Source of the DNA: Bradyrhizobium sp. 4
GTDB lineage: Bacteria > Pseudomonadota > Alphaproteobacteria > Rhizobiales > Xanthobacteraceae
NCBI RefSeq assembly: GCF_023100905.1
Contig: NZ_CP064686.1
Coordinates: 7,528,001-7,592,000, forward strand
Length of the DNA stretch: 64,000 nt
Direction of reading: 5' to 3'
Below, piece by piece: positions 51,551-58,892 of this stretch (position 1 is the first letter of the stretch; each line of letters opens with the position of its first letter). The position numbers and the translations under genes were made by a program. The notes under the pieces were generated by a model. That model made no database searches. It was given only the letters and a program-made list of their open reading frames with translations, and had not been told where the DNA came from.

Positions 51551-51868
51551 TCAATCCCGGGAATAGCCGATCAGCGGCTTGCGCGGGCGGAACAGGATCA
51601 TCAGGAGGATGCCGAGAATGCCGAGGACGGCGAAAACCGGCTGATCCAGCACCAGGCGGATCACCGAGGTCCAGAGCCAGGGCGCCTTGGCCTCGACCCA
51701 GGTCCGGAATGCCGTCTGGCTGGCCTGATTGATGTCGTTCCAGAACTGGCCGAAGCGGGTGAACCGAAGGGTCTGGTCGGCGACCCAGCGGGCGCCGTCG
51801 TAGACCATGAAGATGAACCCGCCGGCGAGCAGCAGCAGCCCAATCAGTCGGAAAAAGCCGCGGATCAT
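51551..51868 (-). CDS. Small membrane protein of unknown function
   Basis: A 105-residue protein with two hydrophobic helices (about 5-25 and 75-95) and a Trp-rich amphipathic middle (GARWVADQTLRFTRFGQFWNDI...VEAKAPWLW). The C-terminus is basic (RPRKPLIGYS). I do not recognise the family, although similarly built PetM/YggT-like proteins exist. The ATG at 51868 has GAGGCA upstream. It is flanked by msrA and a non-coding stretch before rpsT. Confidence 0.65.
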   Translation of the reverse strand: MIRGFFRLIGLLLLAGGFIFMVYDGARWVADQTLRFTRFGQFWNDINQASQTAFRTWVEAKAPWLWTSVIRLVLDQPVFAVLGILGILLMILFRPRKPLIGYSRD

Positions 51869-52012
51869 GCCTCACCCTTTATAGTCGTCCGATCGGACGA
51901 CCCTCGGAACGCCGCCAGCCAATACAAGGGAGACGGTAGAAATTCAACCTCTTCAGGGCGTTACGGCATTCATCCCCACCCCAAGAGGCTGGTTGTCCAG
52001 CCCGGGAAAGCG

Positions 52013-52041
52013 TTGACGGTGCCAAAGACCCTCTCTATAAG
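52013..52041 (+). promoter_or_regulatory. Sigma-70 promoter of rpsT
   Basis: TTGACG (52013-52018) and TATAAG (52036-52041) are separated by exactly 17 bp. This predicts a transcript starting near 52048 with a leader of about 260 bases before rpsT, which is unusually long for this gene. Confidence 0.7.
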
Positions 52042-52095
52042 GGCGCCAACTGGCGGCGGGCGCAATCCTGCCGCCGCTGTTCTTTGAGCAGTTGC

Positions 52096-52166
52096 AGGCT
52101 CTTTTGGGCTTACAGGCTCTTTGGGGCTTAGAGGCTCCTTGAGCTGAGAGGCTCTTTGGGCCTCAG
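52096..52166 (+). repeat. Four ~18-bp tandem repeats in the rpsT leader
   Basis: AGGCTC begins units at 52096, 52114, 52132 and 52149. The units read AGGCTCTTTTGGGCTTAC, AGGCTCTTTGGGGCTTAG, AGGCTCCTTGAGCTGAG and AGGCTCTTTGGGCCTCAG. They lie between the promoter and the ribosome site of rpsT, so they would be transcribed. They could be a binding platform for S20 or an RNA fold. Confidence 0.75.
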
Positions 52167-52307
52167 AGACAGCCGCAAGGCCGTCGCTCTTGTTCCAGGA
52201 ACAGCCTAGCAACCGAACACCCTAATTCCGAGCGTCGATTACGCGGTCAAGCAAGCCGGCGCTACCCGACCAAGACGCGACCGGTACCCGCAAAGGACAT
52301 TGAGACC

Positions 52308-52574
52308 ATGGCCAATACCACTTCCGCCAAGAAAGCGACGCGCAAGATCGCCCGCCGCACCGCCGTCAACAAGTCGCGCCGCACCCAGATGCGCGGTGCC
52401 GTGCGTAATGTCGAAGAAGCAATCAAGACCGGCGACCGCGCCGCAGCCGTGACGGCGCTGGCGAACGCCGAGCCCGCCTTGATGCGCGCCGCGCAGCGAA
52501 ACATCATTCATAAGAACAATGCCAGCCGCAAAGTCTCGCGGCTCACCGCGCAGATCGCCAAGCTCGCCAAGTAA
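52308..52574 (+). CDS. rpsT: 30S ribosomal protein S20
   Basis: An 88-residue basic, helical protein (MANTTSAKKATRKIARRTAVNKSRRTQMRGAVRNV...) that binds 16S rRNA early in 30S assembly. Length and sequence match bacterial S20. It is transcribed from the promoter at 52013 and ends before the terminator at 52655. In Bradyrhizobium rpsT lies just upstream of dnaA, as here. Confidence 0.97.
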   Translation: MANTTSAKKATRKIARRTAVNKSRRTQMRGAVRNVEEAIKTGDRAAAVTALANAEPALMRAAQRNIIHKNNASRKVSRLTAQIAKLAK

Positions 52575-52654
52575 GCTCGCTCAGTAAGCTCGCGAGTGAT
52601 CTAGCAGCATTCGTTCGATCGGACGATCCGGTCGCACATCGCATACGTCAAACA

Positions 52655-52680
52655 GCCCGGCATCACGCCGGGCTTTTTTG
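52655..52680 (+). terminator. Rho-independent terminator of rpsT
   Basis: GCCCGGC and GCCGGGC form a 7-bp stem with loop ATCAC, followed by TTTTTTG. It lies 81 bp after the rpsT stop. Confidence 0.93.
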
Positions 52681-52949
52681 TTGCCTGCCATATCCACGCA
52701 AGCAGTCACGCGCCGAGCGACCTTTGATCGGAGGATTGCGGCGTTTGCACCATGATGTCCCGTAGTTCTACCTGCGAATGATTTTGCAACAGCGGAAACT
52801 TCCACCGCGGTGCAAAAGACCCTTGCGAGGCGGGCGCAAGTTGAATTCGCGCGTCTGCGAGTTCTGCACACCGTAGTTTCCCCGGATCGCGTCACGCGAT
52901 GGAGTTACCCTGTGAAACGAGACTCAAAAAACGATGGCTAGCTAACCAC

Positions 52950-53112
52950 TTATCGACATAGTGAGGCCAAGCATTTGGAAAAATCGTCCGCGCGTCGCGC
53001 GCGTGACGCTTTTGTAAAAAATTTTTGGCGGTGGCGGAGAATTGTCACATGAAACGTGGCGTCTTCGATTCTGTGCACGAATCCAAAAACTTGCTCTGAA
53101 GCCTGTGCACAA
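52950..53112. promoter_or_regulatory. Cluster of candidate DnaA boxes
   Basis: Compared with TTATNCACA, the sites are TTATCGACA at 52950-52958 (one mismatch), TGTGCACGA at 53072-53080 (two mismatches, minus strand) and TGTGCACAA at 53104-53112 (one mismatch, minus strand). The last two are 32 bp apart, about three helical turns. All are imperfect, so an autoregulatory role for DnaA is only suggested. Confidence 0.35.
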
Positions 53113-53565
53113 GTCCGCGTGGCGTTAACGCAGATCAAGATTTTTGATGCCTCAAGTGTGAATCAATTCCGTTGCGAGTCTTTCCGCATAGTGTATTCCT
53201 TAAGACGTCAGCGGCGCCCACGATCTTGAGACCAGCGCGGTATCGGAAACGGGGCGAGCGTGCAAATCGGCGGCGATGTGCACGTAGGCGGCGCTTCAAC
53301 AAGCGATTGTCGGATCAAAACCCACAGCAATGCGGGAACGGTAGCTCTTTGTCTGAATGTCTCCAAGCGGGATCTTTCTCTCGCGCTTAAGAGACATCTT
53401 GAAAGCTGCCCCGACAGGCATGATGGCGAGGCCGAGCGGACTAGTACACGGGCAGGCATCCGATGACGACGCGGGTGTCGTTTGGACACGCAGGACCTTG
53501 TCGCGAGCAATCACGGCAGGACGGGGAGGTATCATGTCTTACGAACTCAACGCGGTATTGAAACA

Positions 53566-53595
53566 CATTTCGACTTCCAGCATTTCGACTTCCAG
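53566..53595. repeat. 15-bp direct tandem repeat in the dnaA leader
   Basis: CATTTCGACTTCCAG occurs twice in a row, at 53566-53580 and 53581-53595, about 255 bp before the dnaA start. Its role is unknown. Confidence 0.7.
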
Positions 53596-53848
53596 CGATG
53601 CCGTTTTAGATTCGTCGGACACCAAGCCTCCCGCGTGTCACGGAGCGCCGAGTACGCGCTGACCTCGCGACCCCTCCATCTCTAGACATTGCTGATCGGA
53701 CGCGGCGTTTCCGCCGAGCGGTTGAGCCATGCCTGCAGGTGAAATCGCTTGAGGTCCCGCCATTGCAAATAATCCTGGGCAGGTATTGCTGGCAGGAACT
53801 CTGCATGGCGCTCACCACGCAACCTTATCTCTCAAGAAAAGTTCTCAA

Positions 53849-55264
53849 ATGATGACAACCCCGGAACAGGATCGCTGGTCACGCGTGAAGAGTCGGCTGC
53901 GCTCGAACGTTGGCGAAGACGTCTATACGAGCTGGTTTGCGCGCATGGATCTGGAAGGCGTCCAGGACGAGAGCGTGCGTCTGTCGGTGCCGACCCGCTT
54001 CCTGAAGAGCTGGATCCAGGCCCATTATGCCGAGCGCGTGCTGTCGTGCTGGCAGGCCGAGATGCCGGAAGTGCATCGCATCGATCTCACCGTGCGCTCG
54101 GCCGTGCGCCCCGTGGTTCAGCAGAAGGAAGCGCCCGCGCCGGTCGAAACGCGCCGCTCGCCTGCGCCGGAGCTGCGCTCGACCGCGACCGCGCCGGTCT
54201 CGGCCAATCATGATGCGCTCGGCGGTTCGCCGCTCGATCCGCGCCTGACCTTCGCAAGCTTCGTCGTCGGCCGTTCCAACACGCTGGCGCATGCGGCTGC
54301 GCGTCAGGTCGCCGAGGGTCGTCGCGGCGATCCCGTCATGTTCAATCCGCTCTACATCCATGCGGGGGTCGGCCTCGGCAAGACCCATCTCTTGCAGGCG
54401 GTGACCTGGGCCGGCAATTCCGGCAACGAGCGCAAGGTGCTTTATCTCACCGCCGAGAAATTCATGTACGGCTTCGTCGCCGCGCTGAAGACGCAGACGG
54501 CGCTCGCCTTCAAGGAAGCGTTGCGCGGCATCGACGTGCTCGTGATCGACGATCTCCAGTTCCTGCAGGGCAAGTCGACCCAGGCCGAGTTCTGTCACAC
54601 GCTGAACGCGCTGATCGATGCCGGCCGCCAAGTCGTGATCGCGGCCGACCGTCCGCCGTCCGATCTCGAAAGCCTCGACGACCGCGTGCGCTCGCGGCTG
54701 GCCGGCGGCCTCGTGGTCGAGATGGCCTCGCTCGGCGAGGAGCTGCGACACGGCATTCTCAAGTCGCGCGTCGCCGCGGCCCGCGCCCATCATGCGACCT
54801 TCGAGGTGCCGGAGGAGGTGCTGACCTATCTGGCCCGCGCCATCACCCATAACGGCCGGGATCTCGAAGGCGCGATCAACCGCCTGCTCGCGCATTCGAA
54901 GCTCAACAACCGGCCGGTGACGCTGGAGATGGCGGAGCACGAGGTGCGCGACCTGATCCGGCCGCAGGAACCGAAGCGGATCAAGATCGAGGACATCCAG
55001 CGCGTGGTGGCGCGGCAATATAATGTCAGCCGCTCCGACCTCCTGTCCTCGCGCCGGACCGCCAACGTGGTCCGTCCGCGCCAGGTGGCGATGTATCTCG
55101 CCAAGACGCTGACCCTGCGATCGCTGCCGGAGATCGGCCGCCGCTTCGGCGGGCGCGATCACACCACGGTGCTGCACGCCGTTCGCAAGATCGAGGCCCT
55201 GGTTTCCAAGGACACGGCGCTGTCGGACGAGGTCGAATCGCTCAAGCGCCAGCTTCAGGAATAA
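53849..55264 (+). CDS. dnaA: Chromosomal replication initiator protein DnaA
   Basis: A 471-residue AAA+ initiator. Domain I (about 1-90) is followed by a proline-rich linker (95-130). The ATPase has Walker A GVGLGKT (about 173-179) and Walker B VLVIDDLQFL (Asp234/235). The Arg-finger region is DDRVRSRL. The C-terminal DnaA signature GRRFGGRDHTTVLHAVRKIE binds DNA. Either of two neighbouring ATGs (53849 or 53852) can be the start; the ribosome site is weak. It heads the dnaA-dnaN-recF-gyrB cluster. DnaA melts the origin when bound to ATP. Confidence 0.97.
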   Translation: MMTTPEQDRWSRVKSRLRSNVGEDVYTSWFARMDLEGVQDESVRLSVPTRFLKSWIQAHYAERVLSCWQAEMPEVHRIDLTVRSAVRPVVQQKEAPAPVETRRSPAPELRSTATAPVSANHDALGGSPLDPRLTFASFVVGRSNTLAHAAARQVAEGRRGDPVMFNPLYIHAGVGLGKTHLLQAVTWAGNSGNERKVLYLTAEKFMYGFVAALKTQTALAFKEALRGIDVLVIDDLQFLQGKSTQAEFCHTLNALIDAGRQVVIAADRPPSDLESLDDRVRSRLAGGLVVEMASLGEELRHGILKSRVAAARAHHATFEVPEEVLTYLARAITHNGRDLEGAINRLLAHSKLNNRPVTLEMAEHEVRDLIRPQEPKRIKIEDIQRVVARQYNVSRSDLLSSRRTANVVRPRQVAMYLAKTLTLRSLPEIGRRFGGRDHTTVLHAVRKIEALVSKDTALSDEVESLKRQLQE

Positions 55265-55290
55265 ACGCCTAGGTCTTTCCCCTTCCCTCG

Positions 55291-55318
55291 CGCCGCCCCG
55301 GCCATGCCTGGGGCGGCG
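55291..55318 (+). other. Hairpin after dnaA
   Basis: CGCCGCCCC (55291-55299) and GGGGCGGCG (55310-55318) form a 9-bp GC-rich stem with a 10-base loop, 27 bp past the dnaA stop. It lacks a T-run, so it could be a weak terminator or RNA-stabilising stem in the 281-bp gap before dnaN. Confidence 0.5.
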
Positions 55319-55545
55319 GTCTTGGTCCAGCTGGGCGCCAGCCCCGTCTTTGCCGGTAAATCGTGGGGAACTGTCGCGCAATCCCTTGAAACGGATGACT
55401 TTACGCGCCACCTTGCGCGACCCTGACGGCTTTGGTCATATCGGCTGGATGACCCGGCCTTCCGGGGATTTCGGTGCCGTGGCGCGCGTCCCGCCGCCCG
55501 GCTTTTCCAGATTTGTGTTTCCTTGGGGATCGGGCGAGTAGTGCA

Positions 55546-56664
55546 ATGAAGGTTACGGTCGAACGCGCGCAACTCCTGAAGTCGCTGGGCCACGTCCATC
55601 GCGTGGTCGAGCGCCGCAACACGATTCCGATCCTCGGCAACGTGCTTGTTAGGGCCGAGAACGCGAAATTGTCGCTGAAGGCGACCGACCTCGACCTCGA
55701 GGTCACGGAAACGCTCGCGGCGGAAACCGCGACCGCGGGCTCCACCACCGTGCCGGCGCACATGTTCTACGACATCGTCCGCAAGCTGCCGGACGGTTCG
55801 CAGATCGTGCTCGAAGCCGACGGCGACCGCGCCGTGCTGGCGATCCGCGCCGGCCGCTCCCGCTTCACGCTGCAGACCTTGCCGGAGAATGATTTTCCGG
55901 ATCTCGCGGCCGGCGACATGTCGCATTCGTTCAGCCTCGCCGCCAAGGACGTCAAGCGGCTGATCGACCGCACCCAGTTCGCGATCTCCACCGAGGAGAC
56001 CCGCTATTATCTCAACGGCATCTATCTGCATGCCGCGGGCTCGGCCAAAGCCGCCACCCTGCGCGGCGTCGCCACCGACGGCCACCGCCTCGCCCAGCTC
56101 GACCTGGTCCAGCCCAAGGGCGCCGAGGGCATGCCCGGCGTGATCGTGCCGCGCAAGACGGTCGGCGAGGTGCAGCGCCTGATCGAGGACAACGAGGCCG
56201 AGGTCACGATCGAGCTGTCGCAGGCCAAGATCCGTTTCACCATCGGCAATGTGGTGCTGACCTCGAAGCTGATCGACGGCACCTTCCCCGACTACGGCCG
56301 CGTGATCCCGCAGGGCAACGACAAGGAGCTCGTCGTCGACAAGAAGGATTTCGAGAACGCGGTCGACCGCGTCTCGACGATTTCCAGCGAGCGCGGCCGA
56401 GCCGTGAAACTCTCGCTGTCGCCGGGCAAGCTGGTGCTGTCGGTGACCAATCCGGATTCCGGCAGCGCGACCGAAGAGCTCGAAGTCGAATACGCCTCCG
56501 ACGCCCTCGATATCGGCTTCAACTCCCGTTATCTGCTCGACATCGCCGCCCAGATCGAAGGCGACGTCGCAACGCTCCGGCTCGCCGACCCGGGCTCACC
56601 GACCCTGGTGCAAGACCGCGACGACAAGAGCGCACTCTACGTGCTGATGCCGATGCGGGTGTGA
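55546..56664 (+). CDS. dnaN: DNA polymerase III beta subunit (sliding clamp)
   Basis: A 372-residue clamp with the three-domain DnaN layout: MKVTVERAQLLKSLGHVHRVVERRNTIPILGNVL at the start, TDLDLEVTETL, ATDGHRLAQLDL in the second domain, and a C-terminal ALYVLMPMRV. The clamp tethers polymerase III and DnaA regulators to DNA. The ATG at 55546 is the family start; the preceding open codons have no homology. Confidence 0.97.
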   Translation: MKVTVERAQLLKSLGHVHRVVERRNTIPILGNVLVRAENAKLSLKATDLDLEVTETLAAETATAGSTTVPAHMFYDIVRKLPDGSQIVLEADGDRAVLAIRAGRSRFTLQTLPENDFPDLAAGDMSHSFSLAAKDVKRLIDRTQFAISTEETRYYLNGIYLHAAGSAKAATLRGVATDGHRLAQLDLVQPKGAEGMPGVIVPRKTVGEVQRLIEDNEAEVTIELSQAKIRFTIGNVVLTSKLIDGTFPDYGRVIPQGNDKELVVDKKDFENAVDRVSTISSERGRAVKLSLSPGKLVLSVTNPDSGSATEELEVEYASDALDIGFNSRYLLDIAAQIEGDVATLRLADPGSPTLVQDRDDKSALYVLMPMRV

Positions 56665-56698
56665 GGGCTACCGGCGCCCCTTCGCATCGACTACATCC

Positions 56699-56764
56699 GT
56701 CATGGCCGGGCTTGTCCCGGCCATCCACGTCTTTGGAGACAAAACGTGGATGCCCGGCAATGAC
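56699..56764. repeat. GTCATGGCCGGG palindromic repeat between dnaN and recF
   Basis: GTCATGGCCGGGC (56699 on) pairs with GCCCGGCAATGAC (ending 56764), with an inner stem CCACGT...ACGTGG. It separates the dnaN stop from the recF start by about 110 bp. The frame of recF is open through it, which explains a spurious longer start. Confidence 0.68.
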
Positions 56765-56773
56765 AAAGACAAC

Positions 56774-57910
56774 ATGACCCCCTCCCGCATTCATCGCCTG
56801 ACGCTGACGCATTTTCGTAATTACCGGGCGGCGGGGCTCGAGGCGAAGGCTGACATGGTGGCGCTGGTCGGGCCGAACGGAGCGGGCAAGACCAATTGCA
56901 TCGAGGCAATCTCGTTCCTGTCGCCGGGACGCGGCTTGCGGCGCGCGACGCTGGACGACGTCGCCGACAACCAGGGCGACGGCTCCTGGGCGGTGTCGGC
57001 ACAGGTCGAAGGCGCACTGGGCCTTGCCACGCTCGGCACCGGCATCGATCCGCCGCGCGCAGATAGCCCGGTCAGCCGGCGCTGCCGCATCGACCGCGAA
57101 CCGGTCAGTTCGGCGGCGTCGTTCGGCGACCACATCCGCATGGTGTGGCTGACGCCGGCGATGGACGGGCTGTTCATGGGAGCGGCGTCCGAGCGCCGGC
57201 GCTTCTTCGACCGCCTGGTGCTTGCCATCGACAGCGACCATTCCAGCCGCATCTCCGCGCTCGAACGTTCCCTGCGTTCGCGCAACCGCCTGCTCGAGAC
57301 CCGCAATTACGACGACCATTGGTGTGACGCGATCGAGCGCGAGACCGCCGAGCTTGCGGTCGCCGTCGCCGCAACCCGCGGCCAGACCGCGGCCCGGCTG
57401 ACCGGCATGCTCAACGCGCGCGCGCAAGCCTCCGCCTTCCCCTCGGCGCAGATCGCGCTCGACGGCTGGATGGAGAACGCGCTGCTGACGGAGACCGCGA
57501 CGTCGGTCGAGGATCGCTACCGCCAGATCCTGCGCGACAACCGTCCGCGTGACGCCATCGCGGGTCGCACCACGGATGGTCCGCATCTCACCGATCTGCA
57601 GGTGATCTACGCGCCGAAAAGCATGCCGGCGCGCGATGCCTCGACCGGCGAGCAGAAGGCGTTGCTGATCGGGCTGGTGCTGGCGCATGCGAGCCTGGTC
57701 GCCGAGATGACGGGCATCGTGCCGCTGCTACTGCTCGACGAGGTCGTCGCGCACCTCGATCCTGGCAGGCGCGCCGCGCTGTTCGACGAGCTGCGCAAGC
57801 TCGGCGCGCAGGTGTGGCTGACCGGCGCAGACCCCGCCGCCTTCGCCGAGATCGGCGCCGGGGGCGAGATCTTTGACGTCGAAAGCGGACAGGTATCGGC
57901 CCGGCGGTAG
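56774..57910 (+). CDS. recF: DNA replication and repair protein RecF
   Basis: A 378-residue SMC-like ATPase. Walker A is LVGPNGAGKTNCIEAISFLSPGRGLR (33-40 core), the signature is STGEQKALLIGLVLAHA, and Walker B is PLLLLDEVVAHLD. RecF helps load RecA at gaps with RecO and RecR. The start at 56774 (MTPSRIHRLTL) fits the family. The frame is open 24 codons further up, but that part is the interspersed repeat. Confidence 0.96.
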   Translation: MTPSRIHRLTLTHFRNYRAAGLEAKADMVALVGPNGAGKTNCIEAISFLSPGRGLRRATLDDVADNQGDGSWAVSAQVEGALGLATLGTGIDPPRADSPVSRRCRIDREPVSSAASFGDHIRMVWLTPAMDGLFMGAASERRRFFDRLVLAIDSDHSSRISALERSLRSRNRLLETRNYDDHWCDAIERETAELAVAVAATRGQTAARLTGMLNARAQASAFPSAQIALDGWMENALLTETATSVEDRYRQILRDNRPRDAIAGRTTDGPHLTDLQVIYAPKSMPARDASTGEQKALLIGLVLAHASLVAEMTGIVPLLLLDEVVAHLDPGRRAALFDELRKLGAQVWLTGADPAAFAEIGAGGEIFDVESGQVSARR

Positions 57911-58029
57911 TCGCAGCCGTTGAACCGGCCCCATTTCCGCCGCGACTAGTTGCCGGAGGCGGCGCCGACGGCGTCGCAGCCGTTTTTGCAATCGCGCAAT
58001 GACATCACGCGCGAACCCTGGAGAGTGAG

Positions 58030-58767
58030 ATGCGGGCGGCAAGGTCCGGGGCGCGAGCCCCGGCACGATGGCGGGCGTTTGCGTGCGGCCTCGTCTTGCT
58101 CGCGACGTGCACGCTCGCGGCAAGCGCCGGCGCCTGGATGCCGCAGCCGCTGTTTTCGGCCGATCTCATGCCCGATCCCGATGCCAGGCTACCCGCACCG
58201 ACCCGCTACAGCTTTCGAGGAATCCACACCACTCTGATGCGGGGCGTCGAAGCGCCGCTTCGCGTCAAGCTCGAAGCCACCGTGCCCGCCGAGCTCAGCG
58301 ACGTTCTCGCTTTCTATCGCAGGGAGTTCGGAAAACTCGGCTGGCAGGAGCAGCATGATGGCGCCGTCGTTTCCGCCGATCACGTCCGGCTCGCGTTCGT
58401 CTCTCCGCTCGGGCCGGCCATGCTGGAACTCGGCCGCAAGGACAGCAGCACCTTGGTTCATCTCGTGCAGAAGAACTCGGATACTGCAACCCGGGCGAAC
58501 GTCATGCCCGAACCGGGCCAGGCGAAGCTGGTGTTCAGCAATATCGGCGAGACGGAAGCCGTGCTCGGGATCGACGCGCGGATCATCAAGCGCGCCGGCG
58601 GCGCCAACGCCGTATCGCTGGATCTGGCGCCCGGCAAATATTCCTACGAACTGAGCGTACCCGGCCGTCTAGCCTACACCCACATCCTCACTGTCGCAGC
58701 CGGCGACGCCTGGGAGCTCACCGTCGGGCGCGACGGCGAGGCATGGTCGCCGCTCCAGCTGTATTGA
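58030..58767 (+). CDS. Secreted protein, short paralogue of the next gene
   Basis: A 245-residue exported protein (signal peptide about 1-34, PARWRAFACGLVLLATC...). Residues 49-245 align with residues 520-722 of the next gene. Shared landmarks are PDPDARLPAPT, PAELSDVLAFYRREFGKLGWQEQ, LVHLVQKN, MPEPGQAKLVFSNIG, LAPGKYSYEL and TVAAGDAWELTVG. The start at 58030 follows CTGGAGAG. I do not recognise a named family; the PGKYxYxLxVPG...AGDAW ending looks like a beta-rich module. Function unknown; location in the envelope is likely. Confidence 0.8.
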   Translation: MRAARSGARAPARWRAFACGLVLLATCTLAASAGAWMPQPLFSADLMPDPDARLPAPTRYSFRGIHTTLMRGVEAPLRVKLEATVPAELSDVLAFYRREFGKLGWQEQHDGAVVSADHVRLAFVSPLGPAMLELGRKDSSTLVHLVQKNSDTATRANVMPEPGQAKLVFSNIGETEAVLGIDARIIKRAGGANAVSLDLAPGKYSYELSVPGRLAYTHILTVAAGDAWELTVGRDGEAWSPLQLY

Positions 58768-58892
58768 CCAGTTCGGGATCTTTGAACCTGCCCGGTTCCT
58801 GCCGCGACTTCTGGTCTGAGGCCCGCCGACGGCGTTGCGGCCGTTGCAATCGCGCGCGCCAAAGCGCCGCGCGGCATCCTGGAGACGTAACG

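Larger units (their letters stand above)
52681..53848. other. Gene-free region upstream of dnaA
   Basis: About 1.17 kb without a supportable gene. It contains AT-rich patches (52960-53030), a set of DnaA-box-like sites, a 15-bp tandem repeat at 53566-53595, and several GANTC sites (GACTC at 52921, GATTC near 53068, GAGTC near 53177), the recognition site of the CcrM methylase. The dnaA promoter and leader must lie here. It may be part of the replication origin, but in several alphaproteobacteria oriC is near hemE instead, so I do not call it. Confidence 0.55.

Noticed and set aside
52096..52166. CRISPR array
   Set aside because: The units are contiguous degenerate repeats with no unique spacers, and no cas genes are in the window.
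51970..52212. 80-codon frame with repeated SPKEP peptides on the minus strand
   Set aside because: The repeats are the translation of the rpsT leader tandem repeats on the wrong strand.
53260..53466. Small open frames in the dnaA upstream region
   Set aside because: No ribosome site, no signal of coding bias and no recognisable protein; the region is better read as regulatory.
53879..55411. 510-codon frame opposite dnaA
   Set aside because: Shadow of dnaA caused by GC-biased codon use; no ribosome site or motifs.
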